Shown: in pieces, positions 1-11,054 of the stretch | Numbering within the stretch: position 1 is the stretch's first letter | Layout: each line of letters opens with the position of its first letter | The notes under the pieces: generated by a model | The model's database searches: none | What the model saw: the letters and a program-made list of their open reading frames with translations, nothing else | Told to the model about the DNA's origin: nothing | Program-made: the position numbers and the translations under genes | NCBI GenBank assembly: GCA_911728455.2 | Contig: OU452219.1 | Span: 26,854,211 to 26,918,210, forward strand | Direction of reading: 5' to 3' | Length of the DNA: 64,000 nt | Source of the DNA: Marthasterias glacialis | Taxonomy: Eukaryota; Echinodermata; Asteroidea; Forcipulatida; Asteriidae

Positions 1-1221
1 AGTGTTTACACGGATGGGTTAGTCGAAGTTAGGAGTGATTGTAACTGTTTTGAGCAAATCCAGTTGCATATATTCTTATGGTGTGTAATTCTTTACCTCC
101 TTATGAAGTTTTAATTTGACATCAGATATTTTTGTATAATTTTCAAAAAGGTTTCCAAAATACTCAGCTGTCCATATTTGCTGTCCATATTTTGCTATTT
201 ACAGTGAACCATCTCGAATGGCATTCATTTTTGCCGAGACAGTAGAAATACTAACTGGGAGAATGCTGTGCTTGACGGCACTCTTTTTCCTGCTGTGACA
301 CACGCGTATCAATACCATGTGGCATGCGTGTATGGCAAAATGGCAACACGCACTGAGTACACATTGTGTGTCACATGATATCAGTTTGCCAAACACGTTA
401 ATTTGTCATAAAAACACTGCGTTATAAAATGGCCGCATGCCTACATAATATGGTCTTGCAACTGAGTCTGACACAGCCTTGTCCAGGTTCTATTTCTATG
501 GTGGATTGAAACCATTGGCTACACAGGCAGTTTTAAGCCAGCAGTACTGTCCAAGGCTAGAACTCCCGTTTCACTTTGACTTACCTCCATTGAGCTGAAA
601 TACAATGAATAAACATTGTAATCCTCTTCTTAGAACAAAGGACAAAGTTCTGGAATCGGGGATTACACAATATCTCCAACATAATGGGTGAAAATCAGCG
701 AAACATTCAACACCATCTGTCATCTTTGTGTGGGTGAACTTAAGTGTTTCACAGAGAGTGAATACTCTGTTCTGTGCGTGCTCCGAAACAAAATATCCGG
801 GCGACCTTTGTTCCAGTGTTCCGATTTTACACAATGGCTTGTTTGAACATTCCTGGCCCGTACAATATTTATGTGTATACAGGTCATACGTCGTCAACTG
901 GTTAAAGGTTCTTTTTGTTGAATCAGTGATTTTTGCATGGACAAGAACAGTTGTGTAAATTTGGGTTTAAATGTTTCCCTCTTTATTTGTACCTTGTTTT
1001 CCAGGGTTATCAGCAGTCAAGCAACCGCTCCTATCCTCCACCACCTTCCAGCACTCACCGTCGCTTTTAAGATCCACAGCTACAATCAACTGCGGACAAA
1101 TGGCAGGTGACCTCCTGCCCAGTGCTCGTGTACAAAATGATAAGACTGCAAGACGCCAATCCACTCTAGACCACATGAGATGATGGAGTTTTCCTTCATG
1201 CACGATGAATTGTGATGCATC
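1..1221. other. No recognisable gene
   Basis: Short reading frames occur on both strands (for example 571-897 minus and 967-1293 minus). They overlap one another, have no recognisable domain and no convincing splice context. I see nothing supportable as a gene here. The stretch could be intron or intergenic DNA of a neighbouring locus. Confidence 0.5.
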
Positions 1222-1353
1222 AGGGCTCAATTTCATAGCACGCTTACTGTGGAATTCTGCGCTTACACCCTGCTGCAGCCCATAGAAATACACACATTAC
1301 AGGGCACCATAAGCGCAGAATTCTTTGGTAAGCAGCGCAATGAAATTGGCCCC
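1222..1353. mobile_element. Palindromic MITE, GGGC-CAATTTCAT family
   Basis: The left end (agggctcaatttcatag...) and the reverse complement of the right end (ggggccaatttcattg...) match. Both arms continue through a shared gaattctgcgctta block, at about 1251-1264 on the left and 1310-1323 on the right. This makes a near-palindrome of about 130 bp with no coding capacity. That architecture is typical of a non-autonomous DNA transposon (MITE). Related arms occur at 56.9 kb and 60.8 kb. The superfamily cannot be assigned and no clear target duplication is visible. Confidence 0.65.
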
Positions 1354-1698
1354 GACTGTTGGGAAAACAGAAAAGAAGCAAAACACTATTTTAAAAACCA
1401 GCTAAAGGTGACTTCTTGTAAATTGTTATTTAGTATGTATTTAATTACACTTTTATATCAATATGCAGTAGCAGACTTGACAAAGAGGTGGGTATTTAAA
1501 AAGGTAGGAATATGCTGATCTTTAACCCTTGATACCAAAGTGGTTTCAGTTGGATTAGCACAGATATACTCATGGCAGGCATCTACAATCATTAATATCC
1601 AAAAAGTTCATGCCATGAATTGACAATTTTATCTTTTAATCTTACCTCAACTTTTTAAGAAGCCCACTGTCGTTAAGCATGGTAATGATAACACACAC

Positions 1699-1863
1699 CA
1701 TTTCTGTTTTTTCTTTCAAAGAAACCTCCATAGGCATTGGTTTACTTTCTGATGCATGTGTCAAATAACACTGAGTGTTGAGTTTTAGATTCAACTTCAT
1801 TTCTGTTTTTTTTCTTTCAAAGAAACCTACATAGGCATTGGTTTGTTTTCTGACGCATGTTTC
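1699..1863. repeat. Local direct duplication of about 64 bp
   Basis: A segment beginning catttctgttttttctttca and ending at gatgcatgt (1699-1762) reappears at 1798-1863 with a few substitutions and two extra Ts. The copies start 99 bp apart. Shared blocks include aaagaaacct, cataggcattggttt and the gcatgt end. This is a recent tandem-type segmental duplication of non-coding DNA. Confidence 0.75.
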
Positions 1864-3753
1864 GAAAACAAAGTCTATATTGTTTCATTTTAATATTGGG
1901 AACATTGATTATTTGTAGCTTTGTGTACTCAAAGATGGTAACAATTTGAAAATGTTATTGTAGCCAATGTTTTACATTCCTTTGTTAAATAAGTATTTAA
2001 CCGTGTGAGTCAGTTAACAATGAATCTTCATTGATGTTGCCATGGCCCTGCCATTTTCCCACCAAACTGTAACCAAGCTGAGTCTCAAAGGGCAAAATAA
2101 TCTGTTCCCCTGTTTTGTATTATAAGGATTAGTATTCTAGTTCGTGTAGGGAACATGACCAAGATGATGACAGTATGTAAAAGTCTATTTAGTTTGCCCT
2201 TTGCTGATGCATTTAACAGAGAACCAAAATTGAAGGTCATAGTTTGATATAAGAATAGCATAAACTAGTAATGTGTTGAAGATGGTTTCACAGCTTTGAG
2301 TACCGGATACATTTCATAAATGAAGTAGATTAGTATTGTTGTTAATTACACATCTTTAAAATGACATTGAGCGCGTGTTTTTCACACTGGTAAATTTTAC
2401 CCCGGCGTCAAAGTTGGAAATGTTTTGCCCAGTTTGTTTTCATGTGGGCACTGTTCTTGACAAAACATTTCTGGGCCAGCTGTATGTACAATCTCTTTGG
2501 TCTAGTAGATTTAGTTTCTTCGTCCAAGTAAAAAACAAAACAACAAACTAACAAAAAGAAAACAGACTGACATGTGGTTTATCTCATTCATTGGTCAAAG
2601 GTTTGTATGTATACCTTGATTACATTTGTCCACATTAAAATAGGTTAGGATCGTTGTATTTCCCATTGAAGAATTTTGTTGTGATGTAAGGGCTCTCTGA
2701 TGTAATTAAAGTAACCTAGTTTTAAAATATTTGTCTTAAATGTTGTTTTTTATAACTATTTTAAATCAATGAATTGCATAGCTACCAGAAGCTTCTTAAT
2801 TTCAAGTGGTTTTTTTTTCTTTTTATGTTTATTTTGAAAGCATTTCAGATATACTTTGTGAGCCCGAATGGTTTCTGGAGCTACTTAACTTGCAAGTGCT
2901 TCAGTCATGTTTAAATAATTGTGTAATATCTAAGCTGGGTTCCGAACTGCATTGTGTTTTCAACGTGTTCACAGCAACACAGAGATTATTAGAGGGAAAT
3001 GTGTCGGTGAAAATGTTGATTTTGCTCATGCCATAAAGAATACATTGTCAATGCATTGGCAATGGTATTGACAACTAATTCACAGGGGAGGTAAAAGTAG
3101 CGATCTCTTGCTCTTTTCACAAAGCCAATTCCCCGGGAAATTCCTGGGGAATTTTAACCCAACCGCATGCCCTTGTGCATTTTATACATGACAGAATTTC
3201 CCCAGGAAAAACACACAATTATGTATGTTAACTCCAATTATCTCACTCAACCCTACTCCCCAGAAAGAGTAGGGGAAAAATACTTTCCAGGGTTGACAGT
3301 GAGGTGTGGAAAGGGTGATTTGCTCCAGGGAATTTCGTAGATTCATCCAGTATGAAGAGAACTTACTGTACCACCTTATCAGTACTACAGTTCCGGAGAA
3401 TCCCTTTTATTACCACATCAATATTTATGGTTACTGTAAATTGTGTGTTTCTTTTTTCAATGTTTTTCTTTAAGTTTGGGGGAATTGGGATTTCAATTTT
3501 TATCATAATCTATAATCATTACCAAAACATTTGTTGATTTCTTTGGAGGTATGAATGAGCACTATTAAGAAAGTCGAAAAGATGTGTTTACTGAACTAGA
3601 AAAATCAGTTATCAGTATCAACCCATCTTAACTCATAAGAGATATTTTCATGGTCCTTCCTCAAACCTCCCTAGATTCTAGTACCAGAATGCAAAGAGTT
3701 AACTTCTGTAACATTTCATTTGTTAAGGCTTGAGGATTGAACAATCTTATAAC

Positions 3754-4015
3754 TTATAACACCATGGTTAACTTGACATTAAAGTAACATTTCTTCAGGT
3801 TTGACATGCGAATATAAACTTTTACGTTCTCTACCAAATGCACAAATAATGTTGTTTGTAATAATGGCTCTATCATTGTTTCCCAAAACATAAGCTGTGC
3901 CTTCTTTTTGTACAGTTCAATGAGTTTGTAATATTCTTCATTTGGAACAAAGAAAAGGGACAATGGAAATTGCACTTTGAATAGAACTTGTAAATGTTTG
4001 GCCACTTTATCATTT
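3754..4015 (-). other. Unidentified open stretch, possible terminal exon
   Basis: On the minus strand a possible acceptor (ttttattctatacatcag) ends at 4016. It is followed by 87 open codons to a TAA at 3756-3754. The conceptual peptide has a protein-like mix of charged and hydrophobic residues, for example ...NEEYYKLIELYKKK... . I do not recognise a family, no upstream exon with a good donor was found, and AT-rich DNA gives such frames by chance. A separate minus-strand frame at 4173-4418 has no convincing donor to join it. It may be an eroded exon or noise. Confidence 0.15.
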
Positions 4016-5170
4016 CTGATGTATAGAATAAAATCTCTGTCAAAGAATATTAACCGCTTACACTAATGTTTTGTTATTTGGTATTTGATATTAGTCAATG
4101 CCCTATCCCTCACATTGCAAGGAACAGAGGTTGGGAGTATCAAGAAATAGATAAAGGTTAGTATAGATCCGATCAGTTTAATAGATTGTTCAAACTAAAA
4201 ACTAAACTAAAAGATGTGTATATCTGAGGAGCAGCCGATTTTATACTGCAATTGTGCTTCATCCAGATCTCCATTTGGTTGGTTGCTGCATATATCTTGG
4301 TTTCATGATTACCATCAGTAAATACAAGTAATAATTTTAGTTCATAACTATTCGTCAAAATTTGCCCGTCCAATTCATGTATTGCTTGGCTAAAAATTTC
4401 TTTAAAATATACAGACACTTGAAAGCAGAGAAATTTTGGTCAAGACGTGTAGTGAGAATCCCAAAATGTTGAAGTCATCTAACGAATTGTATTGTCAAAT
4501 CATGATTTTTTTTGCCGAAATGTGACGATAATGTTGGTTTCCCCCCCCCCCCCCCATTTTACTCAAAAATAAACTGTCTACCATTTGCTGTTACATCATA
4601 GTTAACCGATATTTAACGCATGTGACGCCCTGTGCAAATAACAAAAACGGGTGGCGTGTTTATGCATTATAAGGTATCTAAAAATTTATATCCATGTTGC
4701 TGTAAAATAATGTTTCAAACTGCACAATAAAAAGCGTCCATTTCGCTTCTCAGTCGTGGCCGTTGGTGGTGTCTGACACGCCGTCTGTCTTAGACCGTCG
4801 ATTGCACCGTCAATGTCATCGCATATAAAACACTGCAGTTTATACCGGTATATCTTTCTCATGTTGCTTGTGTCAGAATAGTCTTAACGTATACTTAAAT
4901 TGTCAGTGGCGTAAATCCGCGAGCCAAGCTTTTCTCTGTCGAGGGCTGTTCCCCCAAATAATCAATGGATGACGACCGACAGCCGACACTTATTTTTTAA
5001 GTACATGCATTGATCAAAAAGCAAGAATGAACTGCCAACATTTTTAAAATACCCCTTTTGGTTTTGCTTAACAGGAACTAAATAATATTTCCTGCTTTAG
5101 GATGACTTATTGGTTTTGTTTGGTTTTTGTCAAAAATATGATTAACTTAAACGAATATTAAGCAAGCATG

Positions 5171-5271
5171 AACTGATTAGCTTACGGACTAATCTTCTAA
5201 TCTAACTGATTAGCTGTTCGACTAGTCTTCTAATCTAAACTGATTAGCTGATCGACTGATCTTCTAACCTA
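5171..5271. repeat. Three tandem copies of a 33-34 bp unit
   Basis: The unit aactgattagct...gactaatcttctaatct is repeated three times in a row with small differences (starts at about 5171, 5204 and 5238). It is a short minisatellite lying some 230 bp upstream of the CRE-containing promoter. No function is implied. Confidence 0.8.
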
Positions 5272-5463
5272 ATTGTTTTCCTCCTTTTATTTATTTTTTT
5301 CTGAAATAAAAATTTAAATTTTTCATTTCGCCATATAAGTACAACCTTAACTCTGAAAATTTAACTCAAATAATGGATTATCCCTGGCTCAACAAGAAAA
5401 GCAGCCCATTTTTAAAAAAACTTCCAGGTCAAGCTTTTGACAATCGTCCGGTTCAATTGCTTA

Positions 5464-5568
5464 ATGACGTGTTCATCCGGGTCAATTTATTCCGGATGAC
5501 GTCATGCAATGTTGAATTTGGGCTGACGATAGTGCAATTTACCAAGTTTGAAACTGCCGCCATTGTGA
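5464..5568 (+). promoter_or_regulatory. Candidate promoter with CRE, ETS-like and YY1-like motifs
   Basis: A perfect palindromic CRE (TGACGTCA) lies at 5497-5504, preceded by a CRE half-site (TGACGTG, 5464-5470) and two CCGG-core ETS-like motifs (about 5477 and 5492). A YY1-like GCCGCCATTGTG lies at 5556-5567, just before an ATG at 5569. CRE, ETS and YY1 motifs at this spacing are typical of TATA-less housekeeping promoters. A strong splice donor follows at 5650, which makes this the likely start of a plus-strand transcript. The start site itself is not determined. Confidence 0.5.
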
Positions 5569-5649
5569 ATGTTTACATCGGCAGAAGTGTCATTTCAATA
5601 CATGGAAGAAACGGAGACTTTCTTCCCATTTGGAGCACTTGGACTGGAG
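5569..5649 (+). CDS. Putative first exon of an unidentified four-exon gene
   Basis: An ATG at 5569, with an in-frame TGA immediately before it, opens 27 codons. A second in-frame ATG lies at 5602. The exon ends at a consensus donor (ctggag|gtatgt) with intron phase 0. The peptide begins MFTSAEVSFQY and contains METS-independent acidic residues followed by FFPFGALGLE. I do not recognise the family. The ATG lies within the YY1-like motif region, so it may instead be an upstream ORF of a message whose main frame starts in exon 2. Exon status rests on promoter motifs and donor quality. The coding status is uncertain. Confidence 0.35.
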
Positions 5650-7892
5650 GTATGTTGAAGGTTTTATAGTCCTTATTTGTAATGAATTTATTGCATGAAA
5701 TTGACATGTATGTGTGTAAGCTATCGTACCATTGTTACCGTGTAACGTTAATGATCTTGAGTGGTAGTGGTGAAACTTAAAACATTTCAAGGTAAAACTT
5801 CCTGCTTCTTAATGAAAATGGATCAATGAATGAAAGTTCTGTTTGGGGTATACATGAAGACCACTGGCTTGACTAGCATAATTTCACACAATCTCTTTCA
5901 TTCAACCCCATAGAACCAAAACGAGGCAGGGATGGCAAATATTATGTGCCTTTACTGTCAGTGATATCACAGTATCAATATTGTTAAAGGAGACCAGACT
6001 AAAATGTGAACACCGGTTCCATGGCGTACATGTAGGCCTACATGGCCTATTGTGGTTAGCATATGTAGGAATAGTTCGATCAAATTTCACTTGTTTTCAA
6101 TGGTTTTCCTCCTGCATGTGTGTTTGAAATGTTCACTGTCCGTTATGGACGACACTGTATTGACATTACATTGTAACCAGTGTACCGTACCTTTTTTGAA
6201 ACTCTGGCCCTAATATAGGATATGTAGTATCAAGATTATAGAACAGTTATTCTCAGAAATATGGGTGTGGTTGTGGCACCATGCAATATGTTTTAGTGCA
6301 TTCCAGCTAGCATGCATGATCCATTTCGATGATGGGGTGTGTGTGTGAGTGTAAACTCACCATTTAATTAGTAACACTAAATCCTGCCTTTATCCACGAA
6401 AATACAGGACAAGGTACCAGTCTACATTTAGTGAGAAACCAGATGGTTTGTAGAAGTCTCCTTGTACATGGTGAGCATATAATTATAATACGGTGAATTT
6501 ACACTACTAACCATCAATACCAGAATTTTAAGCAAATACAGGTATATGTAATAGGGTTGGGATAACCTCAGATACTCTCAAAAGCCCTAAAGTTCTGTCT
6601 TTTTCTACTGCTTAGTAAGTTTTGGGTGTTGGCAGTGATTTTATGCAAAACAGCTAAATCATTTGATGGTAAATGTTAGTTTTAATGCATGTATACATGT
6701 ACCTTAGGATAATTAGCTGGCTTGAGAGTGACAAGAATGTCTTCAAAGAAAAAAAATTGTGATTCTGAGAAGTAACGATGGTGAATTAAGTCTTCAAAGT
6801 TTTTAGCACTATACCGTGCATGTTCCAGAAGAATACCGAGCACTGTTTTCTGTTCAGAACACTAAAACTGAATTCAACTCTGGTTCCTCTCATGGCCACA
6901 ATGTCTTCCTATAAGGAGACATTATTGATAGTTGCTTGCCAGCTGTACACTTGTTGCTTCTCTACCTTTCACACTTTTCACATCTGGCAAAACTACAAAT
7001 TTTACATACAGATTTACCTTCTGAACATAATTTTGCTTGATTATATGTAACGACACAAACAATATTTTAAAAGACCAATTTAAAACAAATATCAAAAGCA
7101 AATAATAGTTATCTTACTCTAACATTTTCAAAAGCAGAAATCAGTGGAATCATAAAACTGCTCTTCTAAAAGTATTTTACTCTAGAAGTAATAACTACTA
7201 TTACTCCCAAAGTGTCACCCCTTGTGATAAAGCGATCAAGCATAAATATCTATTGAAGTGGTTTTTGAGGAAACACGGGCCATGACATGGGTCAACATTG
7301 TACATCAGAGATCAATAATTCCATAATTAGACTTTTTTTTATAAAGCATGGTAACAGCTGCAAACCTTTGTAACCCATGGTGTTATCCACATGATTTCTA
7401 TGCTCCCAGAATTTCACAAGAAAGAGTGATTTGCATGGAGTCAAATATAAACATGTATACCTTTGTATTGGTTGAATCATGTGACAATATTTAAGCTTTT
7501 GACCCTGAATATTGACCCATGCTGTGCTGTCGCCTCTTGTCTTTGAAAAGCTCTAGCCATTTCCGAGTTAGCGGCTGGGGCTGAATCACCATGTTAACAT
7601 GTGTCGAAGCATAGGATGCCCATAGCAACACCCTTAGCAACACCCTTAGCAACAGCCACAGCCACAGCCTTCAATTTGGACACTGCCTTAGAGATTCTTC
7701 TAGTGACACTTTGCATAAAATGATGCAAAATTGTATGCATTGGGTAGCATTGATATAAACTACAGGTATCTACTATTGAGTGTTTATAAGATGTGACATT
7801 TTTTCCCCCGTGATCCTGAGGTTTTTGAGCCAGTTTGCTTTATCATGACAGCCACACCTCAAGTATTTCAGTTTTATCCAGTCAAACTGCTT

Positions 7893-8294
7893 TTAAAGGG
7901 CCCATGGCTTAATAAACGGTTTGAAATTAACAAAACACAACATTGACTATTTTGATGTGTTTGTTATGCGTTAATACACATTAATTGAGCCTCGAAAATG
8001 TGTGTCATTTGATTGCACAATGATTTGTGATGTAGACAGCTCTGGTGCCAAGTGGTCAACAATGCATTGTGTGTTATTGTCACACACATGGCCCTGGTCA
8101 GCCGGTCCACTGTCTACGTCACAGATTTTATGTTAATGTGGAAGGGTGGGTGGAGCGCGGCAATCCCCTAATTTTATAAATTGTTATTTCTACGGTAAAT
8201 AGGCATGTAAAAAATGTTTAAAAATAATAATACACTATGATAGGCATACTTCCTTTTTTAACCAATAAAAAAAATTAATTCATGGGACCTTTAA
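7893..8294. mobile_element. MITE with TTAA ends (about 400 bp)
   Basis: The left end TTAAAGGGCCCATGGCTTAA and the reverse complement of the right end TTAAAGGTCCCATGAATTAA are imperfect inverted repeats. Each begins with TTAA, the target of piggyBac-type and some other DNA transposons. There is no transposase frame inside, so it would be non-autonomous. It lies within intron 1 of the putative plus-strand transcript. Superfamily assignment is inferred from the TTAA only. Confidence 0.6.
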
Positions 8295-8490
8295 GCTCTT
8301 CAATTCTTGACATTTCTGTTGTCTTGTAAAGTTTGTTTTAATTTTACTTTTAAGATGAAACACATGGATATGTTGTTTATGCAATAGTAAACACTGCATC
8401 AATGATTGCTTCTAAGATATGTTTTTAATTGTTTTACTTTTTGCAAATTCCATTTAAGTTTTATATTTTTAGGTATTTATGTTTACGTCA

Positions 8491-8560
8491 GGTCCCTATG
8501 GGAGACCAGCTTATGGTGAATAGGCAACCCTGGATAAATATCAGAAATAAATAAATAAAT
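8491..8560 (+). repeat. Possible 3' tail of a non-LTR retroposon
   Basis: The sequence reads gaataggcaaccctggataa followed by a short A-rich (AAAT)n tail. Such a conserved 3' end plus simple-repeat tail is seen in truncated LINE/SINE copies. No reverse transcriptase is present and no target duplication was identified, so this remains tentative. Confidence 0.3.
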
Positions 8561-9096
8561 CCATGGTGCTTGGGTTGGCACTCATTTATCGTTCAAAATG
8601 TTTGCTCCCTCATCTGAACACTTTCTATAAGTCTATAAAGTACTGGAAAAAATTTTTGGCTAATCTAACGTACAGCATATTATGAGACTCCCTGTATAAA
8701 ATGTGTGCCAACTTTAGGCATGAGGACACAAACTGGTGAATTGAAACTAGTCAGAACACTTAATACCGTTAGATTGGATTTCTTGAAAAATAGTTAGGGT
8801 AGGCACTGGATGGTAGCTTTTGTCAACAACTTTGAGAATGAAGAAAAATATGTTCCTTGGGTTCTCACTACCTGATTTGGACATGGACATTTTTTAGACA
8901 CCCAGTGTAATCTTGCATGTCAATATTTTGTGAACATTTAATTTGAAAATTCTATTTTTCATTCAGACAAACATTTCTGTTTGAAACCCAGACGAGCTTG
9001 TAAAACTGTGCATGAATTGTTCAGTTATTGTTGTAATTTGGAGGCCTATTTCAGTCAGATCTCCTAAGGTTTCTCAATTTTTTTCCTTCATACAAG

Positions 9097-9192
9097 GTGC
9101 TTTAGATGGGGAAAGTTTCATCTTGGAGAATCCATGACAGAGGAACTGATCCTCCATTGCAGTGTTGCACTAAGAATGAGCTTTGTGATGAA
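9097..9192 (+). CDS. Putative second exon, two possible frames
   Basis: A pyrimidine-rich tract ends in acaag at 9096, with an alternative ctttag at 9105. A strong donor (gatgaa|gtaagt) follows at 9193. Two frames are open. Starting at 9106 in phase 0 there are 29 codons (MGKVSSWRIHD..., cysteine-rich near the end) that continue exon 1 in frame. Alternatively an ATG at 9134 (MTEELILHCSV...) leaves the exon in phase 2 and continues in frame through exons 3 and 4. The frames exclude each other, so at most one is the main product. No known domain is recognised in either. Confidence 0.35.
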
Positions 9193-9675
9193 GTAAGTTA
9201 AGAAAACTCTGGAGCACAGTAGTAGGTAAGGATGTTTTGATATGTTTGCAAAGTAGCATGTGGTACGTCTGTACATGATCATTTATTTTGGACTACAGAT
9301 CTATACATTGTGGATAATATAGAACCATGATAAGTTGTTATGTTTTAATATCAAGAAATAAGTGGTAAAGTGATTGCCTCTGAGGAACCATGGCCATCAA
9401 TGGATTCCTCTTTGTGCTTAACCGAAACATAAAAATTGAATAAACTAATTCAGTAATAAGGATTTAAATTCACACTACAAATTAGGGTAAAATTTTAGGG
9501 GGGCACACAAGGGGTGCACCATTTTCTAGGGTGGGGGGCATTTCTGGCCAGTTAAAACTGTATTTTCCGCTTGCATTTTTCTTAAACAAGCCCCTTTTCA
9601 GTGCTCGTGTTATGCCAGTTACTATTTTTTATAAGATAATCTGACTTGGAGGTAAAAACAAATGCATTTTCTGCG

Positions 9676-9878
9676 TTTAAAGGGGCTGTGTCGTCATGAT
9701 TATAGCAGGGCTGTGGCTGTGCATGGAAAGATGAACTCTCACCCAGATACTGCACACATGCGTGCTTGCAGTCACATAAAGGGTGCTGTCTATGTCAAAC
9801 TGTGATGTGACTGCCGGCACGTGGTAACTGGTTTATTCCCTTTACTTCTATAATCATGACGACACAGCCCCCTTTAAA
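9676..9878. mobile_element. MITE with 29-30 bp terminal inverted repeats
   Basis: The left terminus (tttaaaggggctgtgtcgtc, continuing to 9704) is the reverse complement of the right terminus (9849-9878), with a single extra base in the G run. Both ends contain TTAA. The interior of about 145 bp has no coding capacity. The near-identity of the termini suggests fairly recent insertion into the intron between putative exons 2 and 3. Confidence 0.8.
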
Positions 9879-9997
9879 TAGGAAAAAAGTCGAAAATCTA
9901 CAAAAAAATTACATTTGAAATTACATAAAAGCTAAAAACAGGTAACATTTTATTCTGGTAATTTTAATTTCAAATGTCCAGAATCCAAACTGAGGTT

Positions 9998-10034
9998 GGG
10001 GGGGGGGGCATGGACATCAATTCCCCCCCCCCCC
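9998..10034. repeat. G11 tract facing C12 tract
   Basis: A run of 11 G (9998-10008) is followed after 14 bases by a run of 12 C (10023-10034). The two homopolymers are complementary and could form a hairpin. This kind of tract is prone to length change and sequencing error. Confidence 0.85.
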
Positions 10035-10952
10035 ACAATTATGATGAAATGGGATATACATATACACAATTGCAAACATGTGGAGGGAGTTTGCAAAAAG
10101 CTCTTAGTTTCACTAATTTCTAAGACAACCATGTTGTTCATGGAATGTCAACAACCTTTTTTGGCATTGTTTATATGGAGCACTTAGATTGTAGCTTTCC
10201 TCATTATTCAACATCTATTTATCTATTTGGGTCATCTTGCAGGAGAGGATGAATAGTTGTCAGCTCAGTTACATTTCTCTAAGTATAGAGGTATTTGGCT
10301 CACCTCAGCGCTGTAGTGCTTTTGGGACAAGCTGGTTTTGTGCAGAAGTTGTGTATTGTGTACACCAACTCCAATCATGTGTTTACCTTTCAGTGGTGTT
10401 CCATAATATGTGATGGCACACCCATTAAAATCAGGCACTTATTGGAAACAGTGAAATGGCATTAAAAGTGAAGACAACCGAATCATCAACATTGATATTA
10501 ACGTGAAGTGATGTCTAAAACATTCTTTGTTAAGAAATACTTTTATACAAAGGGCCCTAATTAGGTGTTATTTGAGAAGTAGAAAGTGCCTGGATTTTGC
10601 ATGGAGCGCCATATACATGAATGACAGATAAAGAAAATAATTGCAAAAGTTAAGCTCAAATAATGCAAAATGCACAATAAAGAAAAACAAAGTAAATACA
10701 AAAGTTCAAATACATACCCCTACTCAGTATTTAACATTATGATTAAATTACGTATAGTTATTGAAACACAAGTTTAAAAAAAGACATTTTCCATATTTCT
10801 GTTTTGTCCATCATATGATGTCTCTGTAATGCAGCCATTGTGACTGGAGCCATAAATGCACTAGGTTTCAGTGCCATACATGCATGATGACAGATTTTCA
10901 CAGCCTCTTTCTTTTATATTGTCATTAATTTGCTCACATTTTCATATTACAG

Positions 10953-11054
10953 ACCAGTACCTGATGCCAAAGTTTACTGTATGCCAAGGCTATATCAAGT
11001 CATTGTGATTGAGTTCCACATGCACTCCTTACAGATGAAGATATTAAAGACCAT
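10953..11054 (+). CDS. Putative third exon, phase 2-2, 102 bp
   Basis: It is bounded by a good acceptor (cacattttcatattacag, ending 10952) and a consensus donor (ccat|gtaagt). In the exon 2 phase-2 frame it is open throughout (PVPDAKVYCMPRLYQV...). Its length of 102 bp is a multiple of three, so skipping it would keep the frame. In the exon 1 frame (phase 0) it meets a TGA after three codons. That is either evidence against the exon 1 frame or a sign that this is a cassette exon. Product not recognised. Confidence 0.35.

Larger units (their letters stand above)
1354..5370. other. Non-coding stretch with small repeats
   Basis: No gene is recognised. It holds a roughly 64-bp direct duplication (1699-1863), a C15 homopolymer (4541-4555), a 33-34 bp tandem triplicate (5171-5271) and two unidentified minus-strand open stretches (3754-4015 and 4173-4418). 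The rest is AT-rich sequence without visible structure. Confidence 0.5.
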
